A DNA stretch of 14,134 bases from the NCBI GenBank assembly GCA_035292525.1, contig DATDPZ010000325.1, forward strand, positions 1-14,134, written 5' to 3'. Shown one piece after another: positions 7,600 to 14,134 of the stretch; the stretch's first letter is position 1, and the number at the start of each line of letters is the position of its first letter. The notes beneath the pieces were generated by a model. The model was given only the letters and a program-made list of their open reading frames with translations. It ran no database searches and was not told the origin of the DNA. The stretch comes from VBAS01 sp035292525 (GTDB taxonomy: Bacteria > Bacteroidota > Bacteroidia > Chitinophagales > Chitinophagaceae). A program made the translations under genes and the position numbers.

Positions 7600-7627
7600 G
7601 CAGCAAAAAATGGTTGCCTGTTTTTTT
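7600..7627 (+). terminator. Terminator or attenuator between carbonic anhydrase and DUF2490 genes
   Basis: GCAGCAA (7600-7606) can pair with TTGCCTG(T) (7614-7621) with one bulged C, followed by a run of seven T (7621-7627). It lies 20 bases after the carbonic anhydrase stop and ends 13 bases before the next ATG, so it may lower rather than abolish read-through. Confidence 0.45.
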
Positions 7628-7640
7628 ATTTGATTATTTT

Positions 7641-8393
7641 ATGCTAAAATTTTTTCTCCCTTTGCTTATTTTACTCCTGTCGGGGTTCACTTCAAATTCC
7701 CAGGTACAACGTCTGCATGACAAGAATACGATTGGCTGGATGATGTATACTGGTCAGTTTAAATTAACCCCGAAACTCTCGGTTCATACGGAATACCAAT
7801 GGCGAAGAGTGAATGGATTAAAAAACTGGCAACAGAATTTTGTCCGTACCGGATTTATGTATTCCGTTAAGAAAGACATTAGCCTGAATGCGGGTTATGC
7901 TTTTGCTGATACCTATTCTTATGGAGATTATCCAGGTGCCTTCTCTTTTCCTGAACATCGTTTTTTCGAACAGGTATTGATAAAAACCCCAATGGGCAGA
8001 AATGAACTTTCACATCGTTTTACTTTGGAACAAAGATTTTTGGGAAATGTAACCATACAAAACGAAATCAGGCATACAGATTTTTATTTTTTGAACAGGA
8101 TCCGGTACAGGTTCAGAACGGATATCCCTGTCCAAAACAGGTTTTCAGAAAAAAACAAATGGATGATTGCTTTGCAGGATGAAATTTTTGTTGGATGGGG
8201 GAAAAATATTGGTGAAAATATATTTGACCAGAACCGGATGGGGGTGCTATTGGGTTATAAGTTAATAAATGGATTAAAACTGGAAGCAGGTTATATAAAT
8301 CAATTTTTACAACAGGCTAAGAGAGTAAATGATAAACCCGTTATTCAATATAATCATGGTTTCTTATTGGCAGCAAATTTTTCTTTCTTTTAA
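7641..8393 (+). CDS. DUF2490 protein, predicted outer-membrane beta-barrel
   Basis: A 250-residue exported protein of the DUF2490 family, whose function is not established. The ATG at 7641 begins a signal peptide (MLKFFLPLLILLLSGFTSNS, cleavage probably near SNSQ) and was preferred to the in-frame TTG at 7614, which would put a poor extension before the signal. The mature part is rich in alternating aromatic and polar strands (for example HTEYQWRR, FVRTGFMYSV, ISLNAGYAF, HRFTLEQRF, RIRYRFRTD, KLEAGYINQF) and ends in FSFF, with a terminal Phe as in outer-membrane barrels. It follows the carbonic anhydrase gene by 60 bases across a possible attenuator. Its position suggests, without proving, an outer-membrane partner of the SulP/carbonic anhydrase pair. 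Confidence 0.8.
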   Translation: MLKFFLPLLILLLSGFTSNSQVQRLHDKNTIGWMMYTGQFKLTPKLSVHTEYQWRRVNGLKNWQQNFVRTGFMYSVKKDISLNAGYAFADTYSYGDYPGAFSFPEHRFFEQVLIKTPMGRNELSHRFTLEQRFLGNVTIQNEIRHTDFYFLNRIRYRFRTDIPVQNRFSEKNKWMIALQDEIFVGWGKNIGENIFDQNRMGVLLGYKLINGLKLEAGYINQFLQQAKRVNDKPVIQYNHGFLLAANFSFF

Positions 8394-8444
8394 ATCACAG
8401 AAACACTTCGTTTGGAAACATCTTTTAAAATCACAAGTCTGAAT

Positions 8445-9782
<1,338 letters not shown>

Positions 9783-9788
9783 AATTTA

Positions 9789-9828
9789 AATGTGCTAATG
9801 TGCCAATCTGCAAAATTGCAAATAACAC
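9789..9828. repeat. Octamer tandem array, accC side
   Basis: Five 8-base units (9789, 9797, 9805, 9813, 9821), degenerate, consensus AATNTGCN on the + strand; for example AATGTGCT and AATCTGCA. The last unit is poor. The array starts six bases beyond the accC start codon. It shares unit length, consensus and orientation with the array at 10261-10300, and the unit AATCTGCA occurs in both. Confidence 0.7.
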
Positions 9829-9833
9829 AAAAA

Positions 9834-10226
9834 TTAGAAATATAAAAAACTCATTAAATAACTAAAAGGTGTTTTTCTTTTGGCAGTTGAAAGTATTTTT
9901 CCAATAATTTTCGACAGCTCATCCAGTTTTTCCAGTAATAATTTACAATCCGGATAATTTGTTGAATATTCACAAAGTAACAGCCAATATTGAGTTTCAT
10001 CAGCCTCTTTTGCTGCAATTTTCATTTTATGAATGAAGTCAGCTTTACTTTCAGGATTCTGAGCTTCCATTGAATTAGCCCCAATTGATGTTCCCGATTT
10101 GAGTAGCTGTCTGGCAAGAACAAATTTCTTACTATTCTCCAGTTTTTCGCAATATTCAATTATAACAAGTGAAAACTCAATCGATTTTTTCAGTAAGGGA
10201 TTGCTCTCTATAAGTTCTTTTCTCAT
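9834..10226 (-). CDS. Four-helix-bundle protein (S23 / 23S rRNA intervening-sequence family)
   Basis: A 130-residue helical protein of the four-helix-bundle family (TIGR02436, S23-like) first seen encoded in 23S rRNA intervening sequences, and related to the Avd accessory proteins of diversity-generating retroelements; the function of free-standing members is unknown. Family signatures are FVLARQLLKSGTSIGANSME (35-54) and ADFIHKMKIAAKEADETQYW (62-81), followed by the last helix around KLLLEKLDELSKIIGKIL. No signal peptide or membrane helix is seen. The ATG at 10226 lacks a clear promoter or Shine-Dalgarno. It points the same way as accB and accC, lies between them and is bracketed by octamer arrays, which marks it as an insertion into that operon. 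No reverse transcriptase, template repeat or rRNA is nearby. Confidence 0.9.
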   Translation of the reverse strand: MRKELIESNPLLKKSIEFSLVIIEYCEKLENSKKFVLARQLLKSGTSIGANSMEAQNPESKADFIHKMKIAAKEADETQYWLLLCEYSTNYPDCKLLLEKLDELSKIIGKILSTAKRKTPFSYLMSFLYF

Positions 10227-10260
10227 AATTGTTAATAATAAATTGAAATATCCATTGAGA

Positions 10261-10300
10261 ATTTAGCAAATCTGCACATTTGCAAATTGGCAAACTGGCA
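10261..10300. repeat. Octamer tandem array, accB side
   Basis: Five consecutive 8-base units starting at 10261, 10269, 10277, 10285 and 10293, consensus AATNTGCA/AATTGGCA on the + strand; for example AATCTGCA and AACTGGCA. All five end in GCA. The array ends two bases before the accB stop codon (10303-10305). Same orientation as the array at 9789-9828. Confidence 0.75.
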
Positions 10301-10302
10301 TA

Positions 10303-10782
10303 TTAACTTGGTTCTACAAGGAATAAAGGTTGATCATATTCAACAGGGGAAGCATCTTCTACCAATACTTTTATGATCTTGCCTTTTACTTCGCTTTCAA
10401 TTTCATTGAAAAGTTTCATGGCTTCAATAATACAAACCACTTTACCCGGATTTATTTCTGAACCAACCGTTACAAAATCCGGTTTGTCTGGTGCCGAACG
10501 ACGGTAAAAAGTTCCAATCATCGGGCTCTTAATGGTGATTGTATTAACCGGAGCTGTAGCGTCATCAGATAACGTTGCTGGTTCTATTGAAGACTTAGCA
10601 GGTATATGTGAAGGTATATTGGGATAAGCCGGAGCAGCCTGAACAGGAGAACTTACTACCTGAGTTATTTTTTCTTCTTTTTGTTTGATGGTTACCCGGA
10701 AATCTTTTAGTTCAACAGTCAGTTCACCAATATTTGATTTGTTGACCATCTTGATCAACTCCTGAATCTGTTTAAAATCCAT
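10303..10782 (-). CDS. accB: Biotin carboxyl carrier protein of acetyl-CoA carboxylase
   Basis: Carries biotin between biotin carboxylase (AccC) and the carboxyltransferase in the cytoplasmic acetyl-CoA carboxylase. The 159-residue protein has an N-terminal helical region (1-40), a Pro/Ala/Ser-rich flexible linker (about 43-80) and the biotinyl domain (about 81-159). The biotinylated lysine is Lys123 in CIIEAMKLFNEIES, and the 'thumb' segment SPMIGTFYRRSAPDKPDFV, characteristic of bacterial BCCP, is present at 86-104. The ATG at 10782 (MDFKQIQELI) was chosen over an in-frame TTG at 10791, since BCCPs commonly begin MDxKxI. The gene follows efp by 181 bases in the common order efp-accB-accC, but the usual direct continuation into accC is interrupted. 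Confidence 0.96.
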   Translation of the reverse strand: MDFKQIQELIKMVNKSNIGELTVELKDFRVTIKQKEEKITQVVSSPVQAAPAYPNIPSHIPAKSSIEPATLSDDATAPVNTITIKSPMIGTFYRRSAPDKPDFVTVGSEINPGKVVCIIEAMKLFNEIESEVKGKIIKVLVEDASPVEYDQPLFLVEPS

Positions 10783-10824
10783 GTTTTTCAAATTTTTTAT
10801 TTGGTTTTGCTTAATAAGTGATGG

Positions 10825-10832
10825 CTAAGATA
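10825..10832 (-). promoter_or_regulatory. Weak candidate -7 box for accB
   Basis: The minus strand reads TATCTTAG, one mismatch from TAnnTTTG, 43 bases before the accB ATG. No convincing -33 element. It would give accB its own start after the possible efp terminator. Confidence 0.25.
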
Positions 10833-10903
10833 TGAAAGAACCCCGAATTGATAGATTTTAGAATATTTCCATTAGAATTTAGGTAAAAAAACAAAAAATT
10901 GAC

Positions 10904-10924
10904 AAAAACCGGGTTTAAAACCGG
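10904..10924 (-). terminator. Possible terminator of efp
   Basis: CCGG (10921-10924) and CCGG (10909-10912) form the base of a short stem that can extend through the TTT/AAA arms with mismatch, followed on the minus strand by five T (10908-10904) and further T-rich DNA. It lies 40 bases beyond the efp stop. The stem is short, so read-through to accB is possible. Confidence 0.4.
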
Positions 10925-10963
10925 ACTTCCCAATATTGATAAATATTAAAAACCGAAAGATTA

Positions 10964-11527
10964 TTATTTTACTCTTTCCACATACTCGCCTGTCTTTGTA
11001 TTAATTCGGATACTCTCTCCTTCATTTACAAATAAAGGAACCCCCACTGTAGCTCCTGTTTCTAAAGTTGCCAGCTTTAAAGTACGGTTCGCGGTATCTC
11101 CCCTGACACCGGGTTCACAATAAGTAATTTGCAAAACAATTTTATCCGGTAGTTCAGCACCTAAAACCTGATCATTTTCTGTATTAATAAAAATACCCAC
11201 TTCGTGTCCTTCTTTCAGGTATTTTGGAGCGTCAATTACTTCTTCCTGTAAAGCGATTTGCTCAAAGGATTCATTATCCATAAAATTGTAACCTGTATCA
11301 TCTTTATACAAAAACTGATAAGTGCGTTTTTCTACCCTGACCGGGAAAATATTATCGCCTGAATTCCAGGTTTTTTCAATACTGCGGTTATTATCAACTC
11401 CCTTCAGTTTGGCCCATACTTTTGCAGCTGCACGGGCAGTTTTATTTTCACCAAATTCCACCACAGTATAAAGGCTCCCGTCAAGGTTTAAAATCATACC
11501 CCGGCTTATATCAGACGTATTTGCCAT
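10964..11527 (-). CDS. efp: Elongation factor P with non-canonical loop
   Basis: Translation factor that binds between the P and E sites and relieves ribosome stalling at proline runs. The 187-residue protein has the three-domain EF-P length and clear conserved parts: RGMILNLDG (9-17), KLKGVDNNRSIEKTWNSGD (40-58), YNFMDNESFEQIAL (79-92), PGVRGDTANRTLKLATLETG (138-157), VPLFVNEGE and TKTGEYVERVK at the C-terminus. The odd feature is the domain I loop: where E. coli has PGKG with the beta-lysylated Lys34, this protein has ENKTARAAAKVWAKLK (27-42), without Pro-Gly-Lys-Gly and about two residues longer; the best alignment places Arg32 near Lys34. So the modification, if any, must differ. It has its own strong promoter. 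Confidence 0.95.
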   Translation of the reverse strand: MANTSDISRGMILNLDGSLYTVVEFGENKTARAAAKVWAKLKGVDNNRSIEKTWNSGDNIFPVRVEKRTYQFLYKDDTGYNFMDNESFEQIALQEEVIDAPKYLKEGHEVGIFINTENDQVLGAELPDKIVLQITYCEPGVRGDTANRTLKLATLETGATVGVPLFVNEGESIRINTKTGEYVERVK

Positions 11528-11601
11528 AATAAAAAAACTTTTCGCTTTTAGCTCTCAGTAACAGACCTCAAGCAGATTTTAAGAATAATTTTTTGAGGCG
11601 G

Positions 11602-11632
11602 CAAAGATAAGGCAAGACTGCCTTCCGGCAAA
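11602..11632 (-). promoter_or_regulatory. Strong Bacteroidota-type promoter of efp
   Basis: On the minus strand, TTTG (11632-11629), a spacer of exactly 19 bases and TATCTTTG (11609-11602): a full match to the primary sigma consensus of the phylum. The transcript would start near 11598, giving a leader of about 70 bases before the ATG at 11527. A palindrome, AAGGCA (11609-11614) and TGCCTT (11619-11624) around AGAC, occupies the spacer. Confidence 0.75.
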
Positions 11633-11700
11633 GTAAAGATGCACTTACCAATTAACAGTTTTTCTGCTATTGATAACACTTAATCCCTTTTCTTTGAAAA

Positions 11701-12201
11701 ATGAAAAAACTTTTTGCTTTGAAAATTGCTGTTCTCTTCTTTTTTGTTGCATTCAGCCAGCAGGATTCTATTCAACCTCTTTATAAACGTTTCCCGACAG
11801 CTCCCCCATTCAAATTATTAAGTACAGATAGCTCAACCATTTTTACCAATAAAGACATTAAAAAAAATAAACCTGTTTTTATAATGGTCTTTAGCCCCGA
11901 TTGTGACCATTGCCAGCATCATGCAGAAGAAATGGTAAATAAAAAGGATCAATTTAAAAATATACAGGTCGTTATGGGTACAATGCAATCCCCTTCAAAA
12001 GTGAAAGATTTCTATATCAACTACCAACTGGAAAAGCTTGATCATTTAATCATCGGTCAGGACCGTGAATACATTCTTGGCACTTACTACAAAATGAAGA
12101 GTTTACCCTTCCTGGCTTTTTATGATAAAAAAGGGAAGCTGATTGATGTATTTGAAGGAGCATTGCCAATTGACAAAGTGCTTGAGATTTTGAACCGTTG
12201 A
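11701..12201 (+). CDS. Exported thioredoxin-fold (TlpA-like) protein
   Basis: A 166-residue protein with an N-terminal signal peptide (MKKLFALKIAVLFFFVAFSQ) and a thioredoxin-like domain, predicted periplasmic. The redox-active CxxC is Cys68-Asp-His-Cys71 in FSPDCDHCQHH, and the cis-proline is Pro136 in KSLPFLAFYDKKGK. This fits an AhpC/TSA-redoxin or TlpA-like thiol-disulfide protein that reduces or exchanges disulfides of exported proteins; the partner is unknown. The ATG at 11701 starts the signal peptide directly. It is divergent from efp and ends 89 bases before mdh, which has its own -7 box, so co-transcription with mdh is possible but not needed. No clear promoter was recognised in the 90 bases upstream. 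Confidence 0.88.
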   Translation: MKKLFALKIAVLFFFVAFSQQDSIQPLYKRFPTAPPFKLLSTDSSTIFTNKDIKKNKPVFIMVFSPDCDHCQHHAEEMVNKKDQFKNIQVVMGTMQSPSKVKDFYINYQLEKLDHLIIGQDREYILGTYYKMKSLPFLAFYDKKGKLIDVFEGALPIDKVLEILNR

Positions 12202-12244
12202 TCCCTTTCTCAAAATTCCTCCTGAAAAATATCATTTGCTACAG

Positions 12245-12252
12245 TACCTTTG
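12245..12252 (+). promoter_or_regulatory. Candidate -7 box of mdh
   Basis: TACCTTTG matches TAnnTTTG exactly, 38 bases before the mdh ATG at 12291. The -33 region has only CCTG (12221-12224) at a 20-base spacing. Likely start near 12256. Confidence 0.45.
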
Positions 12253-12290
12253 CCCCGCAAATAAATTCTTTATATAAATTAATTTTTTTC

Positions 12291-13220
12291 ATGAAAATAA
12301 CTGTTGTAGGGGCCGGTGCAGTAGGTGCCACCTGTGCAGATAATATTGCCCGAAAAGAACTCTGCCAGGGACTTGTTTTATTAGACATCAAAGAAGGACT
12401 TGCTGAAGGCAAAGCCCAGGATATGATGCAAACGGCCACACTGCTTGGATTTGACACCCGCATCACCGGGAGTACCAATGATTATTCAAAAACTGCCGGA
12501 AGTGATGTGGTGGTGATTACATCTGGTATTCCCCGCAAACCCGGAATGACCAGGGAAGAACTGATCGGCACCAATGCAGGAATTGTAAAAACGGTTTGTG
12601 AAAATATATTAAAACATTCACCGGATGCTATCATCATTATGATCAGCAACCCGATGGATACCATGACTTACCTGGCATTAACCGCTACCGGCTTACAAAA
12701 AAACAGAATTATTGGTATGGGCGGTACACTGGACAGCAGTCGTTTCAAATACCAACTTTCTCTGCGCCTGGGTTGCAGCCCGGCTGACCTGAATGCTGTT
12801 GTTGTGGGCGGACATGGTGATACCACAATGATTCCATTAATTCGTCATGCTACCTGGAACAGTGCCCCGGTTACAAAATTTTTAACCGGTGAACAACAAA
12901 CACAAATCGTAAATGATACAATGGTAGGTGGTGCTACACTTACAAAACTGCTTGGTACATCTGCCTGGTATGCACCCGGTGCAGCCGGTGCGGCTTTAGT
13001 AGAAGCCATTGTAAGGGATGAAAAGAAATTATTTACCTGCTGTGTGAAATTAGATGGCGAATATGGCCAAAAAGATATTTGTCTCGGGGTACCTGTTATC
13101 ATAGGTAAAAATGGTTGGGAAAAAATTATTGACTTTGATTTAAATGAAACTGAACAAGCGTCATTTAATAAGAGTGCAGATGCAGTACGGAGTATGAATG
13201 AAGTGCTGAAGACTTTATAA
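12291..13220 (+). CDS. mdh: Malate dehydrogenase (NAD-dependent)
   Basis: Oxidises malate to oxaloacetate with NAD+ in the TCA cycle; cytoplasmic. The 309-residue protein is of the LDH-like MDH type common in Bacteroidota. The NAD-binding loop is VVGAGAVGATCADN (5-18), and Asp32 at the end of the second strand (LVLLDI) indicates NAD over NADP. Substrate-binding arginines are Arg82 and Arg88 in GIPRKPGMTREEL and Arg151 in LDSSRF; the catalytic pair is Asp148 and His175 (VVGGHGDTTM), with Asn120 in ISNPMD. Arg82, rather than the Gln of lactate dehydrogenases, supports malate specificity. The ATG at 12291 is used because it starts the Rossmann strand; an in-frame TTG at 12198 would add 31 residues overlapping the previous gene. 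A strong terminator follows. Confidence 0.95.
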   Translation: MKITVVGAGAVGATCADNIARKELCQGLVLLDIKEGLAEGKAQDMMQTATLLGFDTRITGSTNDYSKTAGSDVVVITSGIPRKPGMTREELIGTNAGIVKTVCENILKHSPDAIIIMISNPMDTMTYLALTATGLQKNRIIGMGGTLDSSRFKYQLSLRLGCSPADLNAVVVGGHGDTTMIPLIRHATWNSAPVTKFLTGEQQTQIVNDTMVGGATLTKLLGTSAWYAPGAAGAALVEAIVRDEKKLFTCCVKLDGEYGQKDICLGVPVIIGKNGWEKIIDFDLNETEQASFNKSADAVRSMNEVLKTL

Positions 13221-13242
13221 ATTTTTAAATAAAAACTGAAGG

Positions 13243-13273
13243 GGCGAACGGTATTGTTCGCCTTTTTATTTTT
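13243..13273 (+). terminator. Strong intrinsic terminator of mdh
   Basis: Perfect seven-base stem GGCGAAC (13243-13249) and GTTCGCC (13256-13262) with a six-base loop, followed by T5-A-T5 (13263-13273). It lies 22 bases after the mdh stop and insulates the ABC-F gene. Confidence 0.9.
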
Positions 13274-13289
13274 ACAAATAATCTCATTT

Positions 13290-13297
13290 TATCTTTG
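13290..13297 (+). promoter_or_regulatory. -7 box of the ABC-F gene, only three bases before the ATG
   Basis: TATCTTTG matches TAnnTTTG exactly, identical to the efp box. The ATG at 13301 begins three bases after it, so transcription would start at or within the start codon. No TTTG at -33 is present; that region is part of the mdh terminator's T-rich tail. Confidence 0.45.
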
Positions 13298-13300
13298 CCC

Positions 13301-14134
13301 ATGCATTATGTATCAGCAGAAAGATTAACCAAGTCCTACGGTATTCAACCATTATTTGAAAACATTTCATTTAATATTGAAGAAGGGGATAAAATTGCTT
13401 TGGTGGCCAGGAATGGGTATGGCAAATCCACTTTATTAAAAATTCTTGCCGGTTTTGAAACGGCAGATGAAGGAAAAGTCTGGATCCATAAAGAAGTAAC
13501 CGTTGCACTTTTTGAACAAGAGCCCACTTTCATTGAAGAAAAAACTATTCTTGAAAATATTTTTCATCACGATCATCCCATTATCAATGCAATTGCCGTA
13601 TATGAAGCAGCCTGTGATGAAGAAAATACAGAAAAGATAAATGCAGCCATCAATAAAATGGATGAACTGAATGCCTGGAACTTTGATTCGAAAGTGAAGC
13701 AGATCCTTGACAAATTAAATATTCACCAGTTAAAGCAACCCGTAAAAAAATTGAGCGGAGGACAGCGGAAAAGAGTGGCCCTGGCAAAAACACTGATTGA
13801 TATTGGTTTTAAACAACAACATGTATTACTCATCATGGATGAACCTACCAACCACCTTGATGTGGAGATGGTAGAATGGCTGGAACATTACCTTGCCCAG
13901 GAAAATGTAACCTTGATCCTGGTGACACACGACCGGTATTTCCTGGATGAAGTCTGTAACGAAATCTGGGAACTGGACCGGAGTGAGCTTTATGTTTATA
14001 AAGGTGATTATGCTAATTTCCTGGAAAAAAAATCGGCCAGGCTGGAGAGTGAAGCAGCCAGTATTGATAAGGCAAAAAATACTTACCGGAAAGAACTGGA
14101 ATGGATGCGCAGGCAGCCCAAAGCAAGAACCACT
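13301..14134 (+). CDS. ABC-F ATPase, Uup-like (3' end cut off)
   Basis: Soluble ribosome-associated ATPase of the ABC-F family (two ABC domains in one chain, no membrane part); such proteins act on the translating ribosome or, for Uup, also affect DNA branch intermediates. The window gives 278 residues with no stop: the whole first ABC domain and the start of the interdomain linker. Walker A is ARNGYGKST (36-44), the signature LSGGQRKRVALAKTL (151-165), Walker B plus the ABC-F hallmark LLIMDEPTNHLD (176-187), and the switch THDRYF (209-214). The Walker A begins with Ala instead of Gly, which I remember from related Bacteroidota proteins. The linker begins YKGDYANFLEKK and reaches RKELEWMRRQPKARTT, as in Uup-like members. 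The second ABC domain lies beyond the window. Confidence 0.92.
   Translation, partial: MHYVSAERLTKSYGIQPLFENISFNIEEGDKIALVARNGYGKSTLLKILAGFETADEGKVWIHKEVTVALFEQEPTFIEEKTILENIFHHDHPIINAIAVYEAACDEENTEKINAAINKMDELNAWNFDSKVKQILDKLNIHQLKQPVKKLSGGQRKRVALAKTLIDIGFKQQHVLLIMDEPTNHLDVEMVEWLEHYLAQENVTLILVTHDRYFLDEVCNEIWELDRSELYVYKGDYANFLEKKSARLESEAASIDKAKNTYRKELEWMRRQPKARTT

Noticed and set aside
8394..8444. Terminator or repeat between the convergent DUF2490 and accC genes
   Set aside because: Two similar TTTTAAA-ATCACA words occur (about 8390 and 8425), but they are direct, short and AT-rich, and no hairpin forms.
9834..10226. A diversity-generating retroelement around the four-helix-bundle (Avd-like) gene
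   Set aside because: No reverse transcriptase gene, no template/variable repeat pair and no C-type lectin target gene is present; the neighbours are accB and accC.
9789..10300. CRISPR array or classical insertion sequence at the octamer repeats
   Set aside because: Units are 8 bases without spacers, the two arrays are direct rather than inverted, and no transposase or cas gene is present.
13406..13432. Degenerate Walker A (Ala for the first Gly) as a sign of a dead ABC-F ATPase
   Set aside because: The essential GKST is intact, as are the signature, Walker B and switch motifs, and I recall the same substitution in related proteins.

Overview
This AT-rich window (estimated by eye at a little under 40 % G+C) looks like a chromosomal segment of a Bacteroidota bacterium, most likely from the Chitinophagaceae or a near relative. 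Four things point there: several promoters fit the Bacteroidota pattern TTTG-N19-TAnnTTTG; start codons mostly lack Shine-Dalgarno sequences; the protein families are typical of the phylum (DUF2490, free-standing four-helix-bundle protein, SpII-type FKBP lipoprotein); and EF-P has an unusual loop that I associate from memory with this family. No tRNA, rRNA, CRISPR array or transposase gene is visible, and no gap between genes exceeds 300 bases.

Layout. 1-1142: the 3' part of nhaA (Na+/H+ antiporter), cut by the window edge. 1297-2188: two overlapping small genes on +, a DinB-like protein and a DUF1801/YdhG-like protein. 2237-2743 (-): an FKBP-type prolyl isomerase lipoprotein, divergent from a class I SAM methyltransferase (2916-3554, +). 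3666-4382 (+): rluF, a 23S rRNA pseudouridine synthase, ended by a hairpin that abuts the convergent tetR-type regulator gene (4502-5176, -). 5354-8393 (+): a SulP anion transporter, a beta-class carbonic anhydrase and a DUF2490 predicted outer-membrane barrel, divergent from the TetR gene. 8445-11527 (-): efp, accB and accC, with a four-helix-bundle gene wedged between accB and accC. 11701-13220 (+): a secreted thioredoxin-fold protein and malate dehydrogenase (mdh), ended by a strong terminator. 13301 to the end: the 5' part of an ABC-F ATPase gene.

How genes work together. SulP plus carbonic anhydrase form a plausible bicarbonate uptake and interconversion unit, with the TetR neighbour as candidate regulator; a palindrome and a further half-site lie over the predicted sulP promoter. 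AccB and AccC supply the biotin carrier and biotin carboxylase of acetyl-CoA carboxylase, the entry to fatty acid synthesis. The rest is housekeeping: redox folding, malate oxidation, translation (EF-P, ABC-F) and rRNA modification.

The most unusual structure is the accB-accC junction. The 520 bases between the two genes hold one four-helix-bundle gene bracketed by two arrays of degenerate 8-base tandem repeats (9789-9828 and 10261-10300), in the same orientation, reaching to within 2 bases of the accB stop and 6 bases of the accC start. It looks like a compact inserted module. The second oddity is EF-P, whose normally conserved PGKG loop is replaced by a different, Ala/Lys-rich loop.
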